Shown here: positions 1 through 7,947 of the stretch, piece after piece | How positions within the stretch are numbered: the stretch's first letter is position 1 | Layout: each line of letters starts with the position of its first letter | From: Planctomycetota bacterium | GTDB taxonomy: Bacteria; Planctomycetota; UBA1135; GCA-002686595 | Direction: 5' to 3' | Assembly (NCBI GenBank): GCA_014237855.1 | Contig: JABACD010000024.1 | Location: forward strand, 1 to 64,000 | Length of the DNA stretch: 64,000 nucleotides | Notes under the pieces: model-generated | Seen by the model: only the letters and a program-made list of their open reading frames with translations | Told to the model about the DNA's origin: nothing | Databases searched by the model: none | Program-made: the position numbers and the translations under genes

Positions 1-129
1 GTTCCCATCGGCGCCGGTCGTGAAGCCAGCCAAGTTGAGCGTCGGGGCGTCAGATGCGTCGGCGACGACCGCAATAGGCGCGGTGAGAAGGCAAAATGCG
101 GAAAGCCAAGTCGCTGTGGTACTAGTCAT
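1..129 (-). CDS. N-terminal fragment of a secreted protein, cut by the window edge
   Basis: The complement reads an open frame from an ATG whose first base is at 129 down to the window edge, 43 codons without a stop. The first ~23 residues look like a signal peptide: a hydrophobic stretch (WLSAFCLLTAPIAVV) followed by ADA, a good signal peptidase I site. The mature part begins DASDAPTLNLAGF. Nothing after that is visible, so no family or function can be given. No clear ribosome binding site is seen upstream, so the start rests on the signal peptide. It is most likely an exported protein like the many others in this window. Confidence 0.55.
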   Translation of the reverse strand, partial: MTSTTATWLSAFCLLTAPIAVVADASDAPTLNLAGFTTGADGN

Positions 130-747
130 GGCGATGATTGGACCGTTTTGGCGGCCCCTGATTGGGCTTCGAGGAATAGGACTGGAATCCAAAATGGCCT
201 TAGGAAATAGGAGAGAATTTCTCATCCTAAAGTTATTTTACTAGGACCATAAGTATGGGGACGGCAAAGGCCAAATTTTCTTGTTGGACTACGGCATGGC
301 GACTCCCAGGCGGCCTGAGCGTCACGCATGGAACCGGCTTTCGCTGATGGGTGCAATTCGAAGAGGGTGCGACAATATACGGGGCTTTAGGCTGTTAAAG
401 TTAGGGATAGAGCCGCAACTAAACGGGGGAGGGCAGCTTCTGGCTTGGAAGGTTGTGAATTCTCCATCGCTCTTCATCTCGAGTGCCCTTGCGGATTTTT
501 TTGGATAACGCGTTTACATTGAGTCGAGTCACACCTTCTAAGGAGGTATTCCTAGCTACGTCCTTGGAAGTCAGGTGCATGACGGCCGGATTGTGGGGAC
601 ATCCCGTGCTCCGGAAGCTCGTGGTCAACCCAGCAACGCCACTGATTCACACACAGCCAATGACAAGCAATCAATCCTCCTGGCAGGTACTGCTCTCCCC
701 ACAGCTGGAGCTGGGATTCGAGGGCTGCTGAAAGAGGGTGAGGGTGG

Positions 748-777
748 GGCCTGAGAAGGCTTGCTTGTGGGGGAGCT
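748..777 (+). repeat. Short intergenic repeat C, copy 1
   Basis: A 30-base segment starting ggcctgagaagg and ending gtgggggagct. It recurs at 11031-11061 with only a few differences. Both copies lie in non-coding spacer on the plus strand. No mobile-element genes are near either copy. Confidence 0.5.
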
Positions 778-863
778 GCAGACGCAGGGGGAAGAGCGAG
801 GTAGAAGAGGCCCGGGGTCCTGGCCAGGAGGCCCTCAGCTGGGGCGAGAAGAAGCGGGGAGAG

Positions 864-903
864 GACCGCTTGCTGGGGGTGAAGCGTCTTAGGGAGGTGG
901 AGC
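864..903 (+). repeat. Short intergenic repeat B, copy 1
   Basis: About 40 bases matching 42586-42625. The first 26 bases are identical (beginning gaccgcttgctg), and most of the rest match. Both copies lie in gene-poor spacers. This copy is less than 100 bases downstream of repeat C copy 1, which suggests a larger degenerate element. Confidence 0.5.
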
Positions 904-1094
904 GTGGATGGAGAGGTAGCTTGGAGCGCCTGTCCTCTCTGAACGCCGCTTGGAGGCAAAGGCGGTGGCGTCGAACGGAGTGGTGGTCGGGCTTGGACTG
1001 TTCCTTGCGGTCCCCCTGACTGCGGAGGGCGTCTGGCGGCCTGGGATGCCTGCCGCCCCCTACCAGCCCTCGAGGCTCGAGGGCTGGTCGAGAA

Positions 1095-1733
1095 TCATGC
1101 GCGCTCCAACTCTCGCTTGAGCCAGGCCTTCGCAACTTGCCAGTCGCCCTTGACCGTACGCGCGGAGACCCCCAGTACGTGGGCTGTTTCCTCCACGGAT
1201 AGTCCTCCGAAGAAACGCAGCTCGACCACACGCGCTTGACGGGAATCCAGGCCGGAGAGCTGCTCGAGGGCCTCGTTGAGCTCGAGTAAATCGACCTCCT
1301 CGCTCGCCTGGTCGAAGTTCGAGCAGCTGATCAGTGACACGCGGCCCCGGTCTCCGCCGCGCTTGAGGGCCCCCCGCTCGCGTGCGTGATCGATCAAGAT
1401 CTGACGGATCGCATTGGCGGCCAGGCCCAGGAAGTGCGAACGATCTTGCCACTCGATGCCCCCCGTCGCTGGGGGATGGCGACCCGGTCCGATCAAGCGC
1501 AAGAACACGTCGTGCACCAGCACAGTCGGCTGAAGGGTGTGGCCGGGGCGCTCGCGCCGCATTTGCCTCGCAGCCAGAATCCGGAGCTCATCATAAACCA
1601 GGGGCAGCAAGCGCTCCGCGGCGCTCGGGTCTCCGTCGCGCAGCTCCCGCAGGGCCAGAGTCGCTGCTCCTCGAAGATCACTCTGTTGCCGATCGTGGTC
1701 GGAGTTCCCTGGGCGTTGGGTGGGGTTCTGCAT
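1095..1733 (-). CDS. ECF-type RNA polymerase sigma factor
   Basis: This 212-residue protein directs RNA polymerase to a specific promoter set. Region 2 is visible as LLPLVYDELRILAARQMRRE (about 43-62), followed by TLQPTVLVHDVFLRL and the characteristic QILIDHARERGALKRGG segment of the sigma-70 ECF group common in planctomycetes and acidobacteria. Region 4 near the C-terminus has the helix-turn-helix ARVVELRFFGGLSVEETAHV followed by LGVSARTVKGDW. There is no anti-sigma gene next to it. The next gene upstream is divergent (1912, a secreted protein) and could be a target. A Ser/Thr kinase gene lies 3 kb away at 4761, and such pairs are often linked in this group. Family assignment is firm; the regulon is unknown. 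Confidence 0.93.
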   Translation of the reverse strand: MQNPTQRPGNSDHDRQQSDLRGAATLALRELRDGDPSAAERLLPLVYDELRILAARQMRRERPGHTLQPTVLVHDVFLRLIGPGRHPPATGGIEWQDRSHFLGLAANAIRQILIDHARERGALKRGGDRGRVSLISCSNFDQASEEVDLLELNEALEQLSGLDSRQARVVELRFFGGLSVEETAHVLGVSARTVKGDWQVAKAWLKRELERA

Positions 1734-1911
1734 GGGGCGCTCTGAGTTCCTGGCGGCCAGGGTCCATTCTAGCCGCCTCGATGTCCCTCAGGCATGCCGC
1801 AGCTCTTTTCCAGGATTGCCTTGCCCCCCCCGGGGGAGTTCTCCGCAGGGCCCGTGAAGGGGGAGATCGACGCCCCAAAGGCGAATTACACCTCGACCAA
1901 GAGGAGGTCCT

Positions 1912-4200
1912 ATGAAACACAAGAACGAGTATTCAAACGTCATCTCGCGTCTGGCCAAGCCGACGATCTTCGGATTCTTGCTCCTGACCGGCTTGGCTGG
2001 CTCCGCAAGTGCACAGGCCTACATCAAGCCCCACACCCCGGTGCGCACCGCTCAGACGGTGCAGCACGGCTGGGTCGGCGGCCAGCCCTCGGACCTCGAA
2101 TATGTCGTGGAAGAAGTCACCTTCCTGACCACTCCGTGCGGCCCTGGAAGCGTGAAGGAGATCCTCACCGGAGCTGAAATCAAGATAACCGTTGATTGGA
2201 AGCTCGCCCCGGGGCCCTTTGGCGTGAAGTGCAGACAGGCGGAAGCCCAGAACTTCGAGGCTGATGATGACTCGATCGTCATCATTTACAACCACCAGGG
2301 ATTCCGTTGGAACTTCGCCGGTCTGGTAGGGCCGGGGGCTTTCGTAACCGGCACAGGGGGATTTGATTCGGGGGTGAAGATCACGCCCCCCGCCGCATTC
2401 GAGCTTGGGTGGACCGGCAAGCTCACTTACACGCTGACCCTCAACTACATCCCCACGCAGTTCGACCCCTGCATACCAGAGACGCTCGATCTGAAAGGCC
2501 ACTACCTCCACACCTATGATGGAGACTTCCACGTAAGCGTAGCCCCGGCGGTCCAGGCTCTTACCTTCTTTCCATGGTCACTGATAGTTGGACCTGCCTT
2601 TGTTGGAATCACCAATGACCACGCCTGGGCAAACGCCTTGAACGGCGGCAACCTTGGCACCATCACGACCTACACCGCACCCGACGATACGGTTAGCCGA
2701 CAAGCCTGTTGCGTGATTCCGGGCGCTGGAATCGGGCATGACGACGACGAGCCGAGACACGCTCTTTCCCCTGAGAATGATCTCACGTCGCCGATCGGTC
2801 TTGGGCATCAACGCCCTCTCCTGGTGGACTGCGATGACGGGGAGCTAGGAGGGCCCGGAAGTGAAGAGATCTCCGGGGTTGCCTACATTCAGTTCGACGT
2901 GCTCGGTGAAGGCGGCCAGATCATGCAGAGCGAGACCACGGAATTCGATCCGCCTTGCTTTTTGGGGTGCGTGGGGTTCCTCAATATCCAATTGCCGACG
3001 ACCTACGACGGTGAATCGCTCACCGTCGTTGGCCAGATCGTTGATGTCCAGGGCAATATCGCATTGTTCGAGGTCCCCTACGACATCGCCGATCCACTGC
3101 CGTCCATCAAGGGCTTGCTGAGTGGAACGGCCGGTGATTCCGAGGCAATTCATCTCGACCCGAACATTGTGGGCGGCAGCTACGGCCTGGAATTCGAGGT
3201 CTTCGACGGCTTCGTCGAACTCGACGAGAGCTACGTCTCCAGTCATGTCTCCGTTCACTTGCTCGATGAGAGCGGTCAGGAGGTCGACCAGGTCAACGGC
3301 TCCACCGGGCTCACCTTCAGCCCCCTCGGCGGAGGGCGCTATAGCACCACGATCAACGTTGTCGAGGGTGGCACGAACGACTTGTTCGACAACACGCTGA
3401 ACGTGGCCGCCGGCCAGGAGATCCACGCGATCTATCAACCCCTCAGCAACGTCGAGGTCGAGAAGATCTTCTTCGTGAGTCCCTCGGCGGACGCCATTCA
3501 GCCTTACCAGGCGGAGCAGCGGCCTGGCCTCAACACAGAGTTCGGCGGCGCGTCGCTCGGTGGAATGGTGCAGTTCGACATCAACGGCGTTGAGGTCTCG
3601 GCCTGGTGTCCCCCCGGCCAAACGGGAAGTGCAGCGGCGTCGACCATCGCAGAGGCGATCGATGCGGCGGCTATCCCCGGGGTGACCGTATTTCAGGATG
3701 CGAACGGTGGTGTTCGCATCGAGGGCGGTGACCGCGTCTTCGTGCACGAGATCACCAATCGGCTCTACCCACGTGTCGGCCTGCCGATGCCCATCCTGGT
3801 CCCGAATGGAACCCCGAACTCCACAGGTTCGGCCTCCACGATCGGATACCTCGGTGTTCCCAGTCGCTCGCAGAACGACTTCACCCTCACTGTCGATGGT
3901 CTCCCACCGAATCAGATGGGCATCTTCATCACCTCTCCGGATTCGGCCAACATCCCCCTTGGCAACGGAATCCTGGGCCTGGGATTCAACACCCTCGGCT
4001 ACATCATTCGCCTGGACGTTCGCTCCAGCGGCCCGAGCGGCACTGTGAGTGCGCCCCTGGACTTGCAGGAGCAGTTCGGGGGGGGCGTGGAGTTCCTTCC
4101 AGGTGAGAACTGGTTCGTCCAGTTCTGGCACCGGGACAACGCCGCGGGTGGAGCGTTGTTCGACTTCAGCCCGAGCATGGACGTGATCGTGCATCCGTGA
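1912..4200 (+). CDS. Large secreted protein with shared C-terminal beta-rich domain
   Basis: 762 residues. The start is fixed by a strong ribosome binding site (gaggaggt) seven bases before the ATG and by a signal peptide (hydrophobic FGFLLLTGLAGSASAQA, cleavage near residue 35). The body is rich in Gly, Thr, Val and Asp and looks like beta-sandwich repeats; cysteines at several positions suggest disulfides after export. I do not recognise a named enzyme domain. The last ~100 residues (DFTLTVDGLPPNQ to the end) match the C-terminal domain of the proteins at 31435, 45146 and 46826, including NWFVQFWHRDN near 733-743. The protein is probably surface-attached or extracellular. It is divergent from the sigma factor gene at 1095-1733. 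Confidence 0.85.
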   Translation: MKHKNEYSNVISRLAKPTIFGFLLLTGLAGSASAQAYIKPHTPVRTAQTVQHGWVGGQPSDLEYVVEEVTFLTTPCGPGSVKEILTGAEIKITVDWKLAPGPFGVKCRQAEAQNFEADDDSIVIIYNHQGFRWNFAGLVGPGAFVTGTGGFDSGVKITPPAAFELGWTGKLTYTLTLNYIPTQFDPCIPETLDLKGHYLHTYDGDFHVSVAPAVQALTFFPWSLIVGPAFVGITNDHAWANALNGGNLGTITTYTAPDDTVSRQACCVIPGAGIGHDDDEPRHALSPENDLTSPIGLGHQRPLLVDCDDGELGGPGSEEISGVAYIQFDVLGEGGQIMQSETTEFDPPCFLGCVGFLNIQLPTTYDGESLTVVGQIVDVQGNIALFEVPYDIADPLPSIKGLLSGTAGDSEAIHLDPNIVGGSYGLEFEVFDGFVELDESYVSSHVSVHLLDESGQEVDQVNGSTGLTFSPLGGGRYSTTINVVEGGTNDLFDNTLNVAAGQEIHAIYQPLSNVEVEKIFFVSPSADAIQPYQAEQRPGLNTEFGGASLGGMVQFDINGVEVSAWCPPGQTGSAAASTIAEAIDAAAIPGVTVFQDANGGVRIEGGDRVFVHEITNRLYPRVGLPMPILVPNGTPNSTGSASTIGYLGVPSRSQNDFTLTVDGLPPNQMGIFITSPDSANIPLGNGILGLGFNTLGYIIRLDVRSSGPSGTVSAPLDLQEQFGGGVEFLPGENWFVQFWHRDNAAGGALFDFSPSMDVIVHP

Positions 4201-4206
4201 ACTGAA

Positions 4207-4261
4207 GAAATCGAGTCTCGACTCGTTTCGGATGGGACCCGTGACTCCTGGTCGCGGGTCC
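4207..4261 (+). terminator. Two tandem hairpins after the secreted-protein gene
   Basis: Seven bases past the stop codon is a hairpin with arms at 4207-4216 and 4221-4229 (one bulged base). It is followed by a perfect seven-base-pair hairpin, GGACCCG at 4235-4241 with CGGGTCC at 4255-4261, then only a short T run (ttt). It is a plausible transcription end for the gene at 1912, although the T tract is weak. Confidence 0.5.
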
Positions 4262-4760
4262 TTTGACGTTGTGGGAGATGGCGCGGGGATCACTCCGAAT
4301 ACGCCTCGCGATGGACACTTCCCGATCGGCCTGAATCCCGGGTAGCCCGGGCCATGTCAGGCGCCTCGCGGACTTCACGCTGCCGTCCGCCGGAGGTGGC
4401 TCCGATCAGCTCTTGTCGCGACCAAGTGTGGGCTGCAAGAACCGATACGGGCCCGTCGCCGCGCTCTGTCGGGCCTCCGGCGCCCGAACTACCTGAGCAT
4501 GACCGTCTGTCCAGGGACCCCCCCTCGGGTGAGGTTCAGCGGAGTGTCTGCATCCTGCACCCACCTGGAGTGGCCCATGGAGCATGCCACCGGGCCGGAT
4601 TCCTGGCTTCACCTCCAGGTGCCGGACCGGTGGAAGGAGTACAGATTTGGAGAAGATGGACTAAGATCGAAGAGGTCCCTCCCACGTACGACGACCTCAT
4701 GAAGATTCCTGCTCGGTCACTTGCGAACCCGAACTCTCACCTGGAGCTTGGCCCGAACTC
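4262..4760. other. Spacer of about 500 bases without a recognised gene
   Basis: Open frames run through this stretch, one reaching into the kinase start, but their translations are Pro/Arg/Ser-rich and show no family features. I read it as non-coding. It should contain the promoter of the kinase gene at 4761; no convincing -35/-10 pair stands out. Confidence 0.45.
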
Positions 4761-7511
4761 GTGAAGAGCGACCTACATCGTCGCGCGAGTGAAATCTACC
4801 TCGACGCGAATGAGCTGCCCCCGGAGTCGCGTCGCGTCCATGTCGAAGGAGTTTGCAAGGGGGACGCCGAATTGCTGCAGGAGGTCCTCTCCTTGCTCGA
4901 GCACACCGACGAGAAGGACGAATTCCTCGAGTCACCAGCCCTGGGTGAACCACTCGACCTGTCCATGACGGCAGAAAAGGATGAGCTACCCTTTGATGAG
5001 ATCGGCCCATACCGGCTGATCGAACGCATCGGCGCCGGTGGATTCGGCATCGTCTACCTGGCCGAGCAAAGTCAGCCCGTCAGGCGTCGCGTGGCGCTCA
5101 AGCTGATCAAGCCCGGAATGGACTCCGAGGAGGTCCTGGCGCGCTTCGAGGCCGAGAAGCAGGCGCTCTCGCGTATGGATCATCCCGGCGTCGCCAGCGT
5201 GCTTGACGCGGGGGTGACGACCGCGGGTCGGCCGTACTTCGTGATGGAGTATGTTGCCGGTGACCAGATCGTCGCCTATTGCGACCGCGCCCGGCTCGAC
5301 GTTTCAGATCGCCTGAAGCTCTTCGTGCGCGTCTGTGAGGCAGTCCAGCATGCGCACCAGAAGGGCATCATCCACCGGGACCTCAAGCCTTCGAACATCC
5401 TCGTGAGCCTGCGCGATGGCCTGCCAGTGCCCAAGGTGATCGACTTTGGGGTTGCCAAGGCCCTGGTGGAGCCCCTGGTCGGGGGAGAGCTCCACACCCT
5501 GCGGGGCAAGCTCATCGGCACTCCTGAATACATGAGCCCGGAGCAGGCAGAGACCAGCGGACTCGACGTGGACACGCGTACCGACATCTACTCTCTGGGC
5601 GTGTTGCTGTACGAGCTGCTCAGCGGCACCCTGCCGATTTCTCGTCCAACTGACTCCTCCAACCTTGCCATGTTGATGCTCAAGGTGATCGAGGAAGAGC
5701 CCCCGTCGCCCTCCCAGAGGGTGTCCGCAGAGAATTCCGACAGGGTCGCCGAGAGACGCCGAACGACCCCCGATCGTCTCTCACGACGGTTGGCTGGGGA
5801 CCTGGATTGGATCACGCTGATGGCCCTCGAGAAGGACCGTCTGCGGCGCTACGCCTCCGCCTCCGAGCTGGCCGCCGATGTCGAGCGCTCCAGCCGCGAC
5901 GAACCCGTGGTGGCGGGCCCACCCAGTGCGAGCTACCGCGTGCGCAAGTTCGTCACGCGCAATCGCCTGGCCGTATTGGCCGCCGGTGCGATCTTGTTGG
6001 CAATGCTCGTGAGTATCATCAGTATCTCCCAGGCGATGCTCGAGACGGGGCGCGAGCGGGACCGCGCGCGAGAGGCGGAGAGATTGGCCGACCACCGATT
6101 GCGGGAGGTCGAGGTCACCAAGAATGACCTGCGTGACCAACGGGATCGGGCATTGGAGGCAGAGTTCCTGGCCGGACAGCGGCTCGTCGAAGTTCGCCAG
6201 GCCCAGGAAGAAGCTATCGTCGAGCGTGAGCGTGCCGAAGTCGAGGCCGCTGAAGCGGCTGCGGTGACGGACTTCTTGAAGACCATGTGGTCCTTCGCGA
6301 AACCCGTCGCCGGGAGATCCTATGACATCACTGCGCTGGAGCTGTTGGACGCGGCTTCACGCACGCTCGACTCCTCGTTGAGCAACAATCCAAAGTTGCG
6401 ATCCACCCTGCACACGACCTTGGGCCGGATCTACCTCGATCTCCGTCAACTCGACGCGGCGGAGCGGGAGACGCGCGCGGCCCTACGCCTCGGCGAGACC
6501 GACGTGAACGAGAGGGGTCAGCGGCTCGCGATGCTCAAGGAGCACGTCGTCGGGGTCCTCGCCGCGCAGGCCAGGTGGGAGGAGGCCAAGCCACTCATGG
6601 ATGAGTCGATGGCCGAGCTTCGGGAAGAATTTGGCGAGGATCACATCCAACTCGCCTCGGGTTATCACCTCTTGGCGCGCTACTACCATCATCAGGGGGA
6701 GGCTGCAAAGATGCTCGACGCCTCCCGGCGCGCACTCGAGATCACCCGGAGAGAGTTTGGCGATACGAACGAACGCACGCTGTACATGATGATCGGTTTG
6801 GGGCACTTCCTGGGTGAGACCGGTCAATTGGAGGAAGCCCACGAGCTGCTCAGTTTGGCCTACGAGGGCCGACGGGAGCAGTTGGGCCCGGATGATCCGA
6901 GCACGATCTCGACTCTCTCACTACTGGCGCATCTCTGGCACCAAATGCAGCGGCACGAGGATGCCGCCGAGGCCATGGCGGAGATTCTCGCCGCCCACGA
7001 GGTCATGTTTGGGCCCGACAACCTGCGAACGGCGCAGTCGACCAATAACCTGGCGACTCAGTACGTGCTGCTGGGAGACCTTGAGTCGGCAGTTCCCATG
7101 CTGCGCCAGGCCCTGAGCATCTTCGAGGTCGAGTACCCTGAGGGGCATCCCATGACGATCACCGTCCTCCAGAACATCGCCAAGGCGCTGGGTGAGACCG
7201 GGCGGGTGACAGAAGCTCTCGAGGCCTCGGAGCACGCCGTCAGCATGACGAGCGAATTCCTCCCCCCCAGACACGCACTGCAGGGCTTCACCCGCTCTAC
7301 CCTCGGGGAGCACCTGCTCCAGGTCGAGCGCTTCGAGGAGGCCGAGCAGGTCCTGTCCGAGGCCTATCCACTCATGGCCGCGGCGCGTGGAGCAAGAGAT
7401 TCGAACGTGATTCTCACCATGCGGCGCCTGGCTCGAGCCCACGCGGGTCTCGGGGATGAGGTCGCAGCCGCCGAGTGGCGGCGCAGGGCCGACGACATTG
7501 ATGTTCCCTGA
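4761..7511 (+). CDS. Membrane Ser/Thr protein kinase with TPR sensor region
   Basis: 916 residues from a GTG start. An N-terminal segment of ~80 residues precedes a Hanks-type kinase domain (about 83-350) with the glycine loop IGAGGFGIVYLA, the catalytic loop HRDLKPSN (catalytic Asp 207), DFGVAK and GTPEYMSPEQ. One transmembrane helix follows at about 402-424 (LAVLAAGAILLAMLVSIIS). Next comes an Arg/Glu-rich coiled coil (~430-510), then at least six tetratricopeptide-like units to the C-terminus, which would face the periplasm or another compartment and bind protein partners. All catalytic motifs are present, so it should be active. This architecture is typical of planctomycetes, where such kinases often work with ECF sigma factors. 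Its ligand and substrates are unknown. Confidence 0.93.
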   Translation: MKSDLHRRASEIYLDANELPPESRRVHVEGVCKGDAELLQEVLSLLEHTDEKDEFLESPALGEPLDLSMTAEKDELPFDEIGPYRLIERIGAGGFGIVYLAEQSQPVRRRVALKLIKPGMDSEEVLARFEAEKQALSRMDHPGVASVLDAGVTTAGRPYFVMEYVAGDQIVAYCDRARLDVSDRLKLFVRVCEAVQHAHQKGIIHRDLKPSNILVSLRDGLPVPKVIDFGVAKALVEPLVGGELHTLRGKLIGTPEYMSPEQAETSGLDVDTRTDIYSLGVLLYELLSGTLPISRPTDSSNLAMLMLKVIEEEPPSPSQRVSAENSDRVAERRRTTPDRLSRRLAGDLDWITLMALEKDRLRRYASASELAADVERSSRDEPVVAGPPSASYRVRKFVTRNRLAVLAAGAILLAMLVSIISISQAMLETGRERDRAREAERLADHRLREVEVTKNDLRDQRDRALEAEFLAGQRLVEVRQAQEEAIVERERAEVEAAEAAAVTDFLKTMWSFAKPVAGRSYDITALELLDAASRTLDSSLSNNPKLRSTLHTTLGRIYLDLRQLDAAERETRAALRLGETDVNERGQRLAMLKEHVVGVLAAQARWEEAKPLMDESMAELREEFGEDHIQLASGYHLLARYYHHQGEAAKMLDASRRALEITRREFGDTNERTLYMMIGLGHFLGETGQLEEAHELLSLAYEGRREQLGPDDPSTISTLSLLAHLWHQMQRHEDAAEAMAEILAAHEVMFGPDNLRTAQSTNNLATQYVLLGDLESAVPMLRQALSIFEVEYPEGHPMTITVLQNIAKALGETGRVTEALEASEHAVSMTSEFLPPRHALQGFTRSTLGEHLLQVERFEEAEQVLSEAYPLMAAARGARDSNVILTMRRLARAHAGLGDEVAAAEWRRRADDIDVP

Positions 7512-7947
7512 GGCTCGGACCTGAGTCGTCCCTGCTGGGCCGGGGACAGGCCCATGCCCACCACGTCCGGCCCGGCCATAGCGGGCGTCGGGCGGGCGTG
7601 ACTCACAGCGAGAGTTCATGAGAAGCGACCGCAACCTCCTACGGAGGTGTTGCCCATCGTAGGGGCTGCGGAACCCTCTCCAGGCCAGCAAGGAGTTCGC
7701 AGAACTCTTGCAAGTTTTGGCTGCCCCGCGCAGGTGCCTTTTTCGCAGTGCAGAGCAACCGGGAGATGAACTCCCGGATGTCACTTCCCGCGCCTTCATG
7801 AGCTGCCCAGTGAAGATCCACTTCGGGCTACAGGGGTCGAGCTCCGCAACGAGCGCTGGATCACACGCTCCATGCGATTGGAGCTCCCTCAACTCCAGGC
7901 CTGGACCCTGCCAACACCAGCCCGCTGACATCTCTCGGAGAAATAAC
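7512..7947. other. Spacer of about 430 bases
   Basis: Contains GC-rich inverted segments just after the kinase stop (GTCCC...GGGAC around 7530-7550), but no T tract. An open frame in phase with the next gene begins at 7708, but the translation before 7948 lacks signal-peptide character, so I treat it as untranslated leader. The segment tctcggagaaataac before 7948 holds the likely ribosome binding site. Confidence 0.45.

Larger units (their letters stand above)
130..1094. other. Gene-poor spacer of about 960 bases
   Basis: I see no convincing gene here. Short open frames exist on both strands but lack coherent composition or family resemblance. Bases 200-560 are more A+T-rich than the surroundings and probably hold the promoter of the leftward gene ending at 129. 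Bases 740-960 are G-rich and contain two short repeat segments that recur elsewhere in the window (748-777 and 864-903). Confidence 0.5.

Noticed and set aside
4354..4764. Open frame of 136 codons overlapping the kinase start
   Set aside because: Its translation is Pro/Arg/Ser-rich with no domain, helix or signal features, and it resembles non-coding GC-rich DNA.
7708..7947. In-phase upstream extension of the beta-helix protein
   Set aside because: Residues before 7948 lack a signal peptide, while a clear one with a ribosome binding site begins at 7948.
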